From positions 81,018-145,017 of the forward strand of contig WBMV01007372.1 in assembly GCA_013396655.1 (NCBI GenBank): a DNA stretch of 64,000 nt, given 5' to 3'. Shown one piece after another: positions 1 through 42,872 of this stretch (position 1 is its first letter; each line of letters begins with the position of its first letter). Position numbers and translations under genes: made by a program. This DNA comes from Campylorhamphus procurvoides. Taxonomy: Eukaryota > Chordata > Aves > Passeriformes > Dendrocolaptidae. The notes beneath the pieces are model-generated. The model had not been told where the DNA came from. It saw only the letters and a program-made list of their open reading frames with translations, and ran no database searches.

Positions 1-780
1 GCACTGGGGGACCCTGGACCAGCTGGTGTTGGGGGTCCTGGGGTGCCAGGGGGTGCCAGGACCCACCTGTGAACACCCACAAATGCACCAGGTGCCCCCT
101 AAACCTCACAGGGGGCCAGTGGGATCGATGACCCCCACCAGGAAGGGACCTGGTCGGCACCATGTGAGCCCCTGGGAAGAGCCAAAGAGGCTTTTTCCCC
201 CTCTTCTTTGTAAAATTTACTCACAGATGTGATTTCTGGGGGCAGCAGCATCACTTGGGCACTCAGCTCCGGTCCTGCAGTGGTGGAAAAAATTCCACCT
301 GCAAAATCACATCCAAAATCACAGAGAAAGTCACACTGAAAAATCACTTTAAAAACAACACCTCTGCATTTCTTCTGCTCCCACGCACGTGGCTGGGAGG
401 AAAACTGACCCTGCAGACTCCCAAGGCCACCAGCACCATGGTCAGATGAGCCCATGGACCTTCCCTGCTTTCCACGCTGATAAAAGGCCTCTGTACCTAC
501 AGAGATGAGTTTTATTTAACAAAATAAAGAGCAAGGCTGGAAATTAATTAAATAATGCATTATCTGTAACTGTTTTCCTGAAACCCCTGACACAGAAGCA
601 GCCCCTGATCCCAGCACTCACACCAACACTCACACCAGGGTTTCCCATCCCACTGGACACAAAGGGGCTTGGAAAGGGGAGAAAAAGGATGTTCAAAAGG
701 GTTGGAAGGGATCTCAATCACTCAGGGACACCTTCTACTAGCCCAGGTTGCTCCAACCCAACCTTGAACACTTCCAGGGA
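1..780. repeat. First copy of a duplicated flank next to an assembly gap
   Basis: Bases 1-780 recur almost identically at 840-1646. The copies differ by a few substitutions and by one 27-bp tandem unit present only in the second. The first copy ends directly at the single N at 781. Bases 782-839 should correspond to sequence just left of the window. The stretch has no recognisable gene; it contains AATAAA and TTTATT around 512-528 and part of a CR1 tail from about 699. Confidence 0.9.
699..780 (-). repeat. CR1 3'-end fragment cut by the gap
   Basis: The plus strand reads the antisense of a CR1 tail (GGGTTGGAAGGGATCTCAAT through CACTTCCAGGGA) and stops at the N. Confidence 0.8.
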
Positions 781-781
781 N
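781..781. other. Assembly gap (single N)
   Basis: A lone N interrupts a CR1 tail immediately after CACTTCCAGGGA. The same CR1 continues uninterrupted in the second copy at 1646. The position fits a contig join rather than a base ambiguity. Confidence 0.9.
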
Positions 782-839
782 CCCAGTCCCAGCTCAGCCC
801 CTCCCTCACCACGGTGCTCCAGAGCAAAGCACCCTCCGA

Positions 840-1646
840 GCACTGGGGGACCCTGGACCAGCTGGTGTCGGGGGTCCTGGGGTGCCAGGGGGTGCCAGGA
901 CCCACCTGTGAACACCCACAAATGCACCAGGTGCCCCCTAAACCTCACAGGGGGCCAGTGGGATCGATGACCCCCACCAGGAAGGGACCTGGTCGGCACC
1001 ATGTGAGCCCCTGGGAAGAGCCAAAGAGGCTTTTTCCCCCTCTTCTTTTTAAAATGTACTCACAGATGTGATTTCTGGGGGCAGCAGCATCACTTGGGCA
1101 CTCAGCTCCGGTCCTGCAGTGGTGGAAAAAATTCCACCTGCAAAATCACATCCAAAATCACACAGAAAGTCACACTGAAAAATCACCCCTCCAAAGTCAC
1201 ACTGAAAAATCACTTTAAAAACAACACCTCTGCATTTCTTCTGCTCCCACGCACGTGGCTGGGAGGAAAACTGACCCTGCAGACTCCCAAGGCCACCAGC
1301 ACCATGGTCAGATGAGCCCATGGACCTTCCCTGCTTTCCACGCTGATAAAAGGCCTCTGTACCTACAGAGATGAGTTTTATTTAACAAAATAAAGAGCAA
1401 GGCTGGAAATTAATTAAATAATGCATTATCTGTAACTGTTTTCCTGAAACCCCTGACACAGAAGCAGCCCCTGATCCCAGCACTCACACCAACACTCACA
1501 CCAGGGTTTCCCATCCCACTGGACACAAAGGGGCTTGGAAAGGGGAGAAAAAGGATGTTCAAAAGGGTTGGAAGGGATCTCAATCACTCAGGGACACCTT
1601 CCACTAGCCCGGGTTGCTCCAATCCAACCTTGAACACTTCCAGGGA
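840..1646. repeat. Second copy of the duplicated flank
   Basis: This corresponds to 1-780 with an offset of 839, becoming 866 after the extra 27-bp unit. The copy runs through the CR1 tail and continues into unique sequence leading to the ANKRD11 poly(A) site, so this is the copy physically joined to the gene. Confidence 0.9.
1160..1217. repeat. 27-bp tandem duplication present in only one of the two copies
   Basis: AAAGTCACACTGAAAAATCA occurs twice here, 27 bp apart, but once in the matching part of the first copy (about 326-345). This is a small length polymorphism between the two copies. Confidence 0.85.
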
Positions 1647-1695
1647 TGGGGCAGCCACAACTTCTCTGGGCAACCTTTTCCTTGCCAGGGAAAGT
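1565..1695 (-). repeat. CR1 3'-end fragment beside the ANKRD11 poly(A) site
   Basis: This is an antisense CR1 tail, GGGTTGGAAGGGATCTCAAT onward through GGGGCAGCCACAACTTCTCT. It is the intact version of the fragment at 699-780 and lies just downstream of the predicted transcript end. Confidence 0.85.
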
Positions 1696-1738
1696 GCTGC
1701 CCAGGGTGAACTATAAATACAAAGATAATTTTAATTAA

Positions 1739-1748
1739 TTTATTTATT
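1739..1748 (-). promoter_or_regulatory. ANKRD11: Probable distal polyadenylation signal of ANKRD11 (overlapping AATAAATAAA)
   Basis: On the minus strand two overlapping AATAAA hexamers occupy 1748-1743 and 1744-1739. They follow an AU-rich 3' UTR end and precede an AT-rich stretch. Cleavage would be expected about 10-30 nt further, near 1710-1730, just before a CR1 fragment. The hexamers are seen; their use is inferred. Confidence 0.65.
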
Positions 1749-2135
1749 TCTTTACACATAACTGAAAGTGATGTTACAGTACATAAGTTATTTACAACTG
1801 TGCAGTAATGTGTTGCAAAATAAATTATCTAGAAGGCAGCAAAAGTACATTGTTAATGTATATAAAAACTGTACAGCATTTATGGGATACAATTTTTCTT
1901 TATATGAGTATTGGCTCTGTAGTGTTTTCAAGTTATGTTCTCAGAAAGAGAAACGAAATGCCCAAGATTAAAGGAAAAAAATATATAAACCACGTGGATT
2001 TGACTCCATTAAAAACACAGTTGGCAAAGTCCTTTCTCTGCGTCGCCGTCTCCTCCGCTCGTCCCGCCGGTGGCAGCGGCTGCTGAGGGCACATCCCGGA
2101 GCCGTCCCCGCTGCCCAACTTGGACACTGTCTCTT

Positions 2136-2141
2136 TTTATT
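2136..2141 (-). promoter_or_regulatory. ANKRD11: Possible proximal polyadenylation signal in ANKRD11 3' UTR
   Basis: A single AATAAA on the transcript strand lies about 570 nt after the stop codon, at the 3' edge of an A-rich tract. If used it would give a short-UTR isoform lacking the AU-rich distal third. It may be unused. Confidence 0.35.
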
Positions 2142-2709
2142 TTTTGTTTCTAATTGGGGTTTTTTTGTGACCTTTTTTTTTTACTTTTTGTTGGATTTTT
2201 TTTTTCCGTTTTTTTTTAAATTCAGACATAACCCATGATGGAACGAGAAACTCAAAAACAACCCCCTCCCTCCCCCCACGGTTTCCTACTGCAGCTTCTC
2301 CCGAGAGGAGATGCGCGCCCGGTGGAAAACAGAGAGCTGGAAATCACGGTGTTCACAAGTACATGGTTCACGTGGTTGCTGGCCCCGCTCAGCAGCTTCT
2401 GCAACACACCCACGGTGTCCTTGGCCTCCTCCCTCCGTGCCCTGGCCAGTCTCGGGGCCGCCGGGTGCCCGCCGCCGGCACTGCCCGGTGCCTCCCTGCC
2501 CCAGGCCGGAGGCGAGGGCCACGTCGTGAAGAAAGTGCAATTATTTTTTTCTTATTGTTTTGTTTTTCTGCCGATTCAGCTGCTGCTTCCTCCTCCTCTC
2601 ACCAGGGATTCATCAGCAAGCGGTAAAGGTGAATGTGAGCTCGACCGCCCGACCTCGGAGCGCTCCCGTCCTCGCCCAGTGCTCAGTGGTGTCCCCTGGG
2701 CTGCAACTG

Positions 2710-33495
<30,786 letters not shown>

Positions 33496-33756
33496 CGTTC
33501 TGCCTTCCTTACTTGATCTTCATTTATGCTGCCATCGCCTCATCATCAACCGTCTGTTGGGAGAGAGGAAAAGGAAGGTCAGACATCTCAGAAGGATCTT
33601 CCCACTCTGGGGGAAAGGTAAAGCACTTCCCATGGGGATACACCCCCTCCCAACCCTTGGACAGCAGCTCCAGGATGGCAGAGCACCCTCAAATGTGGGA
33701 AAAGGTGCTGCAGGCTCCTGCCACCTTCCCAGTGAGTAATCAAGGAATCACACATG

Positions 33757-33990
33757 GAATCACAGAATCATTTAGGTTGGAGGAGACTTCCAAGCTCATC
33801 AAGTCCACTCTGTGCCCGATTCTCACCTTGTCACCCAGCCCAGAGCACTGAGTGCCACATCCAGTTATTCCCTGGACACCTGGAAGAGATTCCATCACCT
33901 CCCTGGGCAGCCCCTTCCAATGCCTAACAACACTTTCCATGAGAAATTCCTCCTGATGTCCAACCTAAACCTCGCCTGGTACATCCACAG
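33757..33990 (-). repeat. CR1 3'-end fragment, second subfamily
   Basis: Antisense tail of a distinct CR1 subfamily, marked by GAGTGCCACATCCAGTTATT and the CCTCCCTGGGCAGCCCCTTC and TTCCTCCTGATGTCCAACCT words. Confidence 0.88.
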
Positions 33991-36104
33991 CATCACTCCA
34001 AGCCCACCCAAAGCTTCCTGCAGCTGTGGCTCCACACAGAGTGCAGGACATGGGGACAACCCTGGGGTAGGGACAGCCCTGCTCCCCCAGTTTGCCACTC
34101 TGAACTCCCAGACACTCCCAGGACCGACACAAATCACGAAACCTCCATTAAAAAATGCACTTTTTGCACATGTTGCCATTATGAGACCAGAAAGCACCGA
34201 GAGGTCAGAGCATTCCCGGGGCCATCTGACATCCCAGGCCTGGCTCTGGGGCCACACCTTGGCCCAGGTGAGCCAACCTGGAGGGTACAAAGCCCTCCTG
34301 CTCTGCTGTGTGTGTTGCCTGGTTACAGGGCTGGGAAGACAACTGCCATCTGACACAGAGGGAGGCACGAGCTGTCACAGGGATCAGCAACAGCAGCTGG
34401 AGCCAAGCCCCTTTGAGGTGAACAAAAATATCTCCTCTCCCGAGACCAGAGGCTGGAAAGCATCTGTGCCACGGGATATCTGTGAGGAGTGACCCCCAGC
34501 AACCCCAGCAGCAAAGGGCTCCTCGGGCTGGGGCTGGGATGGCACAAACAGGGCATGCTTGGGAACTTTCTCCCCCAGCTAACTGCCAGGACTGCCACTG
34601 CACCCTTTAAGGTCTGACAGCAGCAGCTCTGCAGAGCCACAGCTGCAGGAAATGGTCCAGGAACAAAGTCATGCAGTGCTCCATCACGAGATGGGAATTC
34701 TGGGGGCGTGGAGAGAGAGAAAGCAGAGGAGAGAGGAGAAGGAGAGGACAGGACTGGACCCAAAGCCTCCTGCCAGCCCTGGCTGAAGCAGCAGGGACCT
34801 TGAAACACGTCCTGGGAGAGCCTGGCACCACCTTGCACCACACCAGGGGCAGGATGGGGGTTGCAGCCTGGAGGAACTCGAGAGTGCTGCTTTCATCAGC
34901 TCTGTCTTTCAGAAGTTCCCTGGAAACCCCTTTCAAATTTAAATGTTTCATTTATGCTTCAGAGGCTCTGGGGCCCTTTGGGTTGGTTTATGGGTCTTTT
35001 TTTTTTTAAAAAAAAAGGTGGTTCAGAGGCCCCAGCCCAGCCCTGCAGCAGCACTAATTCCCAGAGCAAAGCAGCAGGTACAGACAGTCCCAGCACTGGT
35101 GCTTCCAGCAGGTGGAATTCTCTGCTCCAGCTCCTCTGCCTGGGCTATGGGAAGGTGCTTATCCATGTTCAGGAAGGAAGCTTTGGGGACTGGGACCTCC
35201 CCATGTCTCCCTGCTCAATGCAGGGACAGCTGTGGGGCTGAGCTTTGGGACCCCCAGCCAGCAGCCCCAGCCCTTCCCTTTGAGCTGGGAGAGCAGGACA
35301 GGACCTGAACTGGCCAAGACAGGAGCAGGCTGATCCACTCTTGTTCCTCACCACAGCTGGGCAGCAAAAAGGGGGGAAGTGCAGAAAATTCAGCCCAACA
35401 ACCCAGTGGGTCCATAAAGAATCATTGGAAAAAGAAACCTGTTAGAGAGAGGGAATGCCTGGAGATGTTTGTGCCTCCACATTTCTGCTCCTCATCCCTC
35501 AGAGGGAGCACCAGGGCTGATACAAAACCAGCACCTTAAAAAGGCAGCTCAGCCATTCCTGGATCCCCAGAATGGAGGGGCTGGAGCTCCCCAAACCAGA
35601 GGCCAAGGCTGGCCCCAGAACTCCCACCCTCCCACACCCCCCGTCAGGGCTCCAGGAGCAGCTCCAGCCCTTCCCAGCCTCAAGCACCTCGCTCTGTCAG
35701 GCATCATTAACCAACTGGTAAAATTAAAGAATTCTTTCCCCTCAGTTTCACCTGCTGGGGCTCATTAAGGAGCAGGTAAAGGAGAAAGGAGAGGAGGCAG
35801 GAGCAGAGGACAATCTTCCCTTCAATATTCACTGCAAATCTAGGAGGTGGGAATCCAGATGAAGTGCTGGGCAATGGAAATTTATTTCCCCTTCCCAAGG
35901 GAGATTAAACCCAAGCACCTTCAGCTCTGCTGCCAGTGGGCACGGCTGGCACCAGGACACTCTGCCACCCCCAGGAGCCAAAACCCGACCCCACAGTGCC
36001 ACCAGTGCCTCGCTCAAACAGCTCCACGACCCGATTTATTCTCAAAGGAACCGTGCCCACTCCCAAGTCTTTGTGGCTGTTTGGACCAGGGGTAGGTATC
36101 TATT

Positions 36105-36370
36105 CACGTGGAGCTCCCAAAACCTGTTTAACTGAGAAAAGGCCAGACGGATGCCAGATTAATTCTGCGCCCCTTCTGTTCGCGGAGCTGACTCATTACA
36201 CTTGGAAAGCCGCTGCCTCTCCGGGTAAACACAGCCCTGGCCTGTTCCGCAGCTTGCAGCGAGTATCACATTTGCACAACAATCGCCGGCAACGCCGCAG
36301 CCTTTCCTTTCATTTTGAAGCACGTTTAGTAAGTTCGTTTCATTTTGAAGCACGTTTTATCAGAGTCAGA
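36105..36370. promoter_or_regulatory. Candidate regulatory block with AP-1 and E-box words
   Basis: A CR1-free block with CACGTG at 36105-36110, TGACTCA at 36189-36195, several CpGs and a 30-bp tandem repeat. Regulatory function is inference. Confidence 0.3.
36308..36357. repeat. Tandem repeat, 30-bp spacing, two copies
   Basis: TTTCATTTTGAAGCACGTTT occurs exactly at 36308-36327 and 36338-36357. Confidence 0.9.
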
Positions 36371-37587
36371 GGGGAGCTGCAGAAGAGCCATTGCCAGAGC
36401 TCCAAATCTAGGGCTGCAGAATGACAATTTGGCTTCAATCCCCCCTAATTCAGGAGCTGGATGAGCCACCACCCCTTTCCATGACCCCTCTCTCCAGCTC
36501 ACCCTGCCAGAGACAGCCAGCACCCTTCCTATTTCAGAAACAATTAACTAAGCTCCTCCAAGGAGCTGATTCCATGTCACTGCACAATAAGAAGTGGGAG
36601 ACCCAGTGAGCTCAAGGGAATATAATCCCTCCTCCTTCTCTGGGGGAACAAAGGAGCTGTTGCCCCCTGGCCAGTGGCCAGCCCGGTGCTCACCAGCCCC
36701 CTGGCACAGCCACAGCAGCCCCTGCCACCCTGTGGGACAGCTTGGATCCCACACAGTCCCCTGGGAAGTGGTGAATGGAGAGGGGCAGCCTGCCCTGGGG
36801 TGGAGCAGTGTGGTTTGGGATGGCTGGTGCCAGCAGGGAAGGCCATGGTGGCCCCCACAGAGTATCCCATATGGGACTTTGCCAGATGGAAGACAGAGAT
36901 GACACCCAGTCCAGTCACTCTCCTCCAGACCTGGGGCCCTCCTGGACACTGCCAGATGGGGGTCAGAGCCCCCATGGCACCCCTGAGCACCTTCCCAGAG
37001 GATGGAGAGATGGGAGCATTGGGAACATGACCAGGAGTGGGGCTGGGTGGGAATGGCAGAGCTCTGCAGAGCCAGCCCTGGCCATGCACACCCACCCACC
37101 ATCCTGTCCCCCTGCTGGGCTGAGAAACCAGACAAAAATGGGTTTTATTTCGCCCAGGGCACACCAAGGCAAAGCCACACACTAAGACCAAACACTTCTG
37201 TGAAGGACCTCAAAAGGCAATGATCCCAAAAGAGAGGGAAGGGAGGGGGGTCATCTGTCCCTCCCACGGAGGAGGAGACCAGCACTGCTGCCTTCAAGCT
37301 CAGCACATCTGGGAGGCAGCGTGGGACCAGTTGCTCCTGTTAGCCAGGACCAGGCTCCCAGTGAAGGCAACAGCAGGCTGGGACAGGCACAGAGGAATAT
37401 GGGCAGAGCCCACTCCAGCCCCAGACAGCACCAACACCATGGTCAATAGGGCAGGAGATTCCTTGTTAACAAACCCAGTGGATCCAGTGAATCCCCTCAT
37501 CCCTACCCCTCCTTCCTCTTGGGCCCAGCAAGCAACACACCAACAGCCATATCTGTGCCAAGGGAAACACAGTGAGGACCTGAAATG

Positions 37588-37800
37588 AATCACAGAATAG
37601 GATCAGGGCATGGTTTGGTTGGAAGGGACCTCAAAATTATCCAGTTCCACTCCCTGCCATGGGCAGGGACACCTTCCACTAACCCAGGTTGCTCCAAGCC
37701 CTGTCCAACCTGGCCTTGGACACTTCCAGGGATGGGGCAGCCACAGCTTCTCTGGGCAACCTGTGCCAGGGCCTGCCCACCCTCACAGAGAAGAATGAAG
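37588..37800 (-). repeat. CR1 3'-end fragment
   Basis: Antisense CR1 tail from AATCACAGAATAGGATCAGG through GTGCCAGGGCCTGCCCACCC. Confidence 0.9.
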
Positions 37801-38310
37801 AACACTTCCAGATGTATCTCCAAGGGGGAATGACAGCTTTACCTGACCTTGCTGGCCCCAGCCCTCCATCAGACCAGCCAAACTCGTGCCATTCACTGAG
37901 AAACCACAACAAATGAGCTCATGCCCAGGATCTGTGATCAGAGCCTGCCTGGACCCCTTCAGCCTGGAGTGAAAAACATTGTAGAGCCCTCTCTCAGTGC
38001 CAGAAGATAAGGGGGAGTTGGCTGGAGGCTCCTGCCCGTGCAAACCCCCCCCAGTACAAGAGCCCCAGATGTTATTTGCACAGATCCAACACATTTGTTT
38101 GGTCTGAAAAGGTTGGACTAGGAACAAACCTCAAGAAAAATGGAAACTCTAATACCTCGTTCTGCTTTTAAGGACTCTGTCCCAGAAAAACAGGTGCCTG
38201 AAATCTTTGAAAACTGCCTTAAAATACTACCTCACACCCAAAATGTGACACACACCCCCAGCACTGGAAAGCAAGGGGAGAAAACCAAGAGCTGAGGTCT
38301 TTCAACACGT

Positions 38311-38410
38311 AGAACCACAGAATCCTAGAACTGTCTGGGTGGGAAGGGACCTTAAAGCTCATTTCATTCCACCCCTTGCCACGGGCAGGGACACCTTCAG
38401 GCTGTTCCAC
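38311..38410 (-). repeat. CR1 3'-end fragment
   Basis: Short antisense CR1 tail, GGGTGGGAAGGGACCTTAAA through GGGCAGGGACACCTTCAGGC. Confidence 0.82.
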
Positions 38411-39130
38411 CACCACACTCCCAGCACCTGCTCTCCACCAGTTTGTCCTTCACCAGTTCAACCAACACGACCAGTCCCTGAACCTGCCCATGAGCACCAG
38501 CAGGACGTGCAGTGTGGGGAACAAGAACAATTGTCCTTTGTGCTCCAGCCCAGCTCCAGAGGAGTAAAGTCCATGCTTTTCCAGGGTGAGTCCCCAGGGC
38601 CAGGAGCAGCAGGAGCCCTGCAAGCCTGCCCTGCAAACACAGGTGGTTCCCCAGCACCTGACAATGGGTTATCACAGAGATTAGCTATTAATGAGATAGT
38701 GCAGTGCAAGGTGCTAATTCTTAGGATCAATAAAAGGACAATGGAGAGAGTCCTGTGTTTTCCATGGGAAAGCAACACCCGCCTGGGCTCACAGCTCTGT
38801 CATGTCCTCACCTTCAACTCCACTTCTTTCCTTACCAGAGGGAACCTGCTATCTGTTTGCTCCTGGCTTTTGAAGGGGGATATCACTCTTCAGCAGTTCT
38901 TGGAGATGAAACATCTTCCTTCACGTCTTTGCGTGGCCTCTCCTCTCCTGTTCCTGAGAGCACTACCCAGTCCCAGTCACTGTCCTTTCTTCCACCTTTC
39001 CCAAATATTTATTCCACCCTACCCCACAGTGTTTCCTGACCTCCTGATATCCTTCACCAACTCACAGCAGGTTTGGGCAAGGCTTGCTGCTCTCTCAAAC
39101 ATACACCAGCCAAGTAAACTACGCTGGAAC

Positions 39131-39330
39131 CATGAAATCCCAGGCTGGGATGGAAAAGACCTTAAAGACCATTTAATTTCAATCCCCTGCTACAGGCAGG
39201 GACACCTTCCACTATTCCAGATTGCTCCAAACCCCATCCAACTCAGCCTTGAACACCCCCAGGGATGAGGCAGCCAGAGCTTCTCTGGCCAACCTGTGCC
39301 AGGCCCTCCCCACCCTCAGTGTGATAGAAA
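39131..39330 (-). repeat. CR1 3'-end fragment
   Basis: Antisense CR1 tail with TGGAAAAGACCTTAAAGACC, then CAGATTGCTCCAAACCCCAT and CCAACCTGTGCCAGGCCCTC. More diverged than most, so probably older. Confidence 0.85.
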
Positions 39331-41538
39331 ACAACAATCCTGCAGCCTAAGTTACTTAAATTAAACTGAATTAAATAACATTACTGAATTAAGGCAGCTA
39401 TTAGTATTTCAGCCATTTGTGGAACAGATGCCCCTTCCTGGTGTTCCTCAGGACCTGCAGAAAACAACACCAGAGCAGCTTGGCCTGCACGTGGATCTGC
39501 ACCCACGTCTCCAAGGACCACGGTCAGGATGATTTTAAGGACCTCACTTGGCCCCATGAACATCTGACCCACCACAGAGGGTTAAATCCAAACCACAATC
39601 CACACCTGTGACCTGCCAGTGTCCTCTCCTGCCTCAGCAGGAGGTCAACACTCCCAAATTCTGACAACTCCCCACAGCCCTGTTTAACAGGATTATATTT
39701 GGCCATTTCTGCCCAAGCACACTGAATCAGAATCCTGCAGCTGGGGCTGTTCTTGGGACACACAGAGGCAGAAGCGAGCCCTGCCAGTGCCACTCTGCCT
39801 GTGTGGTTTCTCCAGGAGCAGTTTTTCCCACAAACCCTTCCCTCAATTATCCAGACACAGCTGCCTCTGCTATTGCTCCACTTCTGGATGAGCTGGGTGC
39901 TGGCCAAGGTTACAAAACTGCAGTTTGAGTCAGTGCCCCGAGCTGTGCTCTGGGAGAGGGATCAGCTGTGCTGAGGAAACCTCTGGAGTGGCCTGAGTGT
40001 CACAGGAAGGCTGGAGCAGTGCAGGGCCCTGCCACATCACTGGGAGAGCTGATTGTGACACTCTTGTCCTCTCCAGGAGCTCTGGATCACCAGCTTGGAC
40101 CAAAACCTGTCAGAGAGGGAGGACTCCACACCTTGCCCATCTCTGCTTTGCACAGAAACCCACCAGGCTTCAGCCAGGGAAGAGCTGTGTCTGCCAACAC
40201 AGTCGTGGCTGGAGTTCCTGCACATCAACCTCCTTAAAACCACACGGGCATTCCCACTGCTGGAAAAGTGCAGCCCAAACTGCCCTGCCCACAGAAAACA
40301 GGGAAGAAACACAGCCCTGATGTGCTGAGAGGTTCAGGGAGGGTGAAACCTTCACCTACAGATCACAGGGCTGTGAGCAGGGTCTTGAAAGTCCCACCAG
40401 TGGGGAAAGACAGGCATTCCCTGGGGCTGCTTTATCCTGGCAAAATTTAATCCCCACCAACCTGCAGAACCTGCTGTGCTCACAGACAGTCTGGGCAGGC
40501 AGGCTCTGTCCCCCTGGGCCTCACAGGGACCACTCTTAGGTGGCCTCATCACTGACAACTCCACGCCCTGTTCACTCCTGGCACTTGGAATTGCTGCTGA
40601 ACAGAGACCCAGCCCTGGGAGTCTGGGCTGCTTTAATTCCATAAATGCTGCATATTGCCATATGTGGCCATATCTGTACACACATGTACACACACACATC
40701 TATTGCACACAATAAAACCCAATAAAATCAAACCTGCAGTAAAACCCAACCAAGACTCGCTCCAACCCTGCCCAATTTTTGCCATCACGTGCTTCACTGC
40801 GTCAAAGCCCAGGACACAAACCAGCTTTAACAACAAATAAACCACATGATTTAAACACGTCCTTAAACCTGAGAAGAGACCATGACCAAGCACATTTATT
40901 ACTTTGGCAAAAGGTGCCATGGCCACTGGAATAGGGTCCTTCAAGTCACGGAGACTGTCAGCATGGAGGTCCAGCCTGAGGGCTCTGCAACACCAGCTAC
41001 ACCCCAGTGAAATCCCTGCCTGAGCCTCGGGGGATTTGGACAAATGCTTTGGGATGTCTGTGTTTAAATCTGCTTTCAGTCCCCGATGTCGCAACGTGGA
41101 CAAGTAACATCTCCCAGCTGCGAGCAGCAAAACCCATGGTCATGGCAGCAAAACATTCCTCATCCTCCCTGCTCTTGCACAATTCCTCCCAGGATCCCTC
41201 TCTCCCTGTCAGCAGCCTCGTGCTTCCTCCAAGCGTGAGAACCTCAGGAATACTTTGCTGGATTGAGGAGCGAGGATCAGCCAGAACAAGTCTCACACAA
41301 GGGCCCTGAAGGCATCAGGCTTTGGGAGAAATCCATCACGGAATTTCACTGATTTCCTCTAATTTGGGGTCTGCAAATCCAGGAGCTTTGTTCCTATTTT
41401 TCCCCTCCCACTGAGGCCAATGGGTTCCAGACCAATGTTTTACCCTTGTACAAAACACTTTGCAGCAACCCTGGGGTTTGCTGCCATGTCACTGCTGGCT
41501 TTGAAATGACAGACAAGAACTGAATACAGATGGACATA

Positions 41539-41645
41539 AGGCCAGGTTGGATGGGGCTTGGAACACCCTGGACCAGTGGAAAGTGTCAGGGGGTGGAACA
41601 AGATGAGCTGTAAGTTCTCTTAAATCCCGTTCCGGGATTCTGTGA
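41539..41645 (+). repeat. CR1 3'-end fragment, internally deleted
   Basis: Sense tail AGGCCAGGTTGGATGGGGCT then CCAGTGGAAAGTGTC. The CCCTGCCCATGGC part is missing before AGGGGGTGGAACAAGATGAG. Confidence 0.82.
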
Positions 41646-42872
41646 AAAGATGGATTCAGAGCTCACATTAAACTGAAGTTCTGTAAGCATGGAAGGAACC
41701 TGGGGAAGGGCAGGGGAAAGTCTGGGCCATGTGAAGTGCCAGCTCTGTGCCAGGGCAGCCACTGGGCAGGGAAACCTTTCCCCTAAACACCCCAGGCACC
41801 ACAGAGCAGCACGGCACGATGCCAAGGCTGGGCAAACACCAGGATACAGAGGGGGAAAGGCTTCTGCTGGATGCACAGCCCCAGGAAGGAGGGAGGGAGA
41901 GGGAGGGAGAGGGAGCACACAGGGGTCTGTCCCCACTGCTGCTGCTCCCTCCCCACCAGCAGAGCTGTCACCACACCTCCTGCACTGCTCCAAGGGCCAC
42001 GGTGGCTCCCTGAGCCCCAACACGCCGATACCACCAGCAGATCTCCCATTATTTCAGCCTGAGCTGGGAGCTGAGCCTGGCTGGAGCTGTGCCACTGATG
42101 CCAGCTCGCTGTGCCACGGGAAACACTCGCTGTGCCTTCCACCAAGCTCCATGTGCTGCAGACAGAACACAAACCCCGAGCTTCTCCCAGCAAACCACCT
42201 GCCCTCTGCTGCCACGTGTACCAGGAGAAGCACCTTGCCCGTTCACCTTCGTCACTCCTGCCTGTCTTGTTCCACGAGCCAAACTCCCTGCCTGGTTTTC
42301 CCATTGCTGGTGGCAGGTCTGTGCCCGTGGTGATGCCAGGAGGCTCCAGCCTGGCTCAGCTCTCTGCCAGGACCCCTGGCCACACACACGTCACAGCCCA
42401 GGGAAGGGGCCATCCTGGGCCAGGGGCTGGCAGGGAAGGTTTGGGCATGGCACAACCCACTGCTGGTTTGCAAAGCATCAGACCAAGGTGAATTCTCCAC
42501 AAACCTGCTGCTCTCCTTCTTCCAGCTCCATCTCCCAAATTACACAGCTTTTAGAGATCTATTGCATGCAAAGACACAGGAATGCATTTACCAAAAAGGG
42601 TATGTTCCTGTATAGGGGGAACTCAATTTTCTCCACAAAGCTCTGGCTGCAAGTGCCATCAGGGCAGGAGGGATGGGGAGCTGTAAGAATGGTCCTCTGG
42701 CTTTAACAGGTTTTTCTGTAGGGACATGAACCCTCCACAAACCAACCAGAGAGCCCCTCCTGACTTTGAGCCCAGGGAAGTGACATGAGCTCTTTGGTAA
42801 GACAATCAGTGATAAAGCTGCTGCTTCAACAGTGCCTGTTGAAAACCAAGTCAAGCTAAGAATATCCAGTGA

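Larger units (their letters stand above)
1720..2709 (-). other. ANKRD11: ANKRD11 3' untranslated region
   Basis: This is the continuation of exon 13 after the stop codon, about 990 nt if it ends after the double AATAAA near 1740. Read on the transcript strand it starts with mixed sequence, then a GC-rich block (plus 2440-2530), an A-rich stretch (plus 2131-2225, which is T-rich on the plus strand), and an AU-rich distal third (1740-2000). The end at about 1720 is inferred from the poly(A) signals and from the CR1 fragment that abuts it on the downstream side. Confidence 0.75.

Noticed and set aside
500..530. Poly(A) site of a neighbouring gene (TTTATT and AATAAA near 512-528)
   Set aside because: The words are palindrome-like and present in both duplicate copies, but no coding exon or UTR could be tied to them.
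38339..39268. A 309-codon plus-strand open frame
   Set aside because: It begins and ends inside CR1 tails, lacks splice-consistent context or a recognisable domain, and is expected by chance in GC-rich sequence.
41689..42333. A 214-codon plus-strand open frame
   Set aside because: Low-complexity Pro/Ser/Cys/His composition, overlapping frames open on both strands, and no family resemblance.
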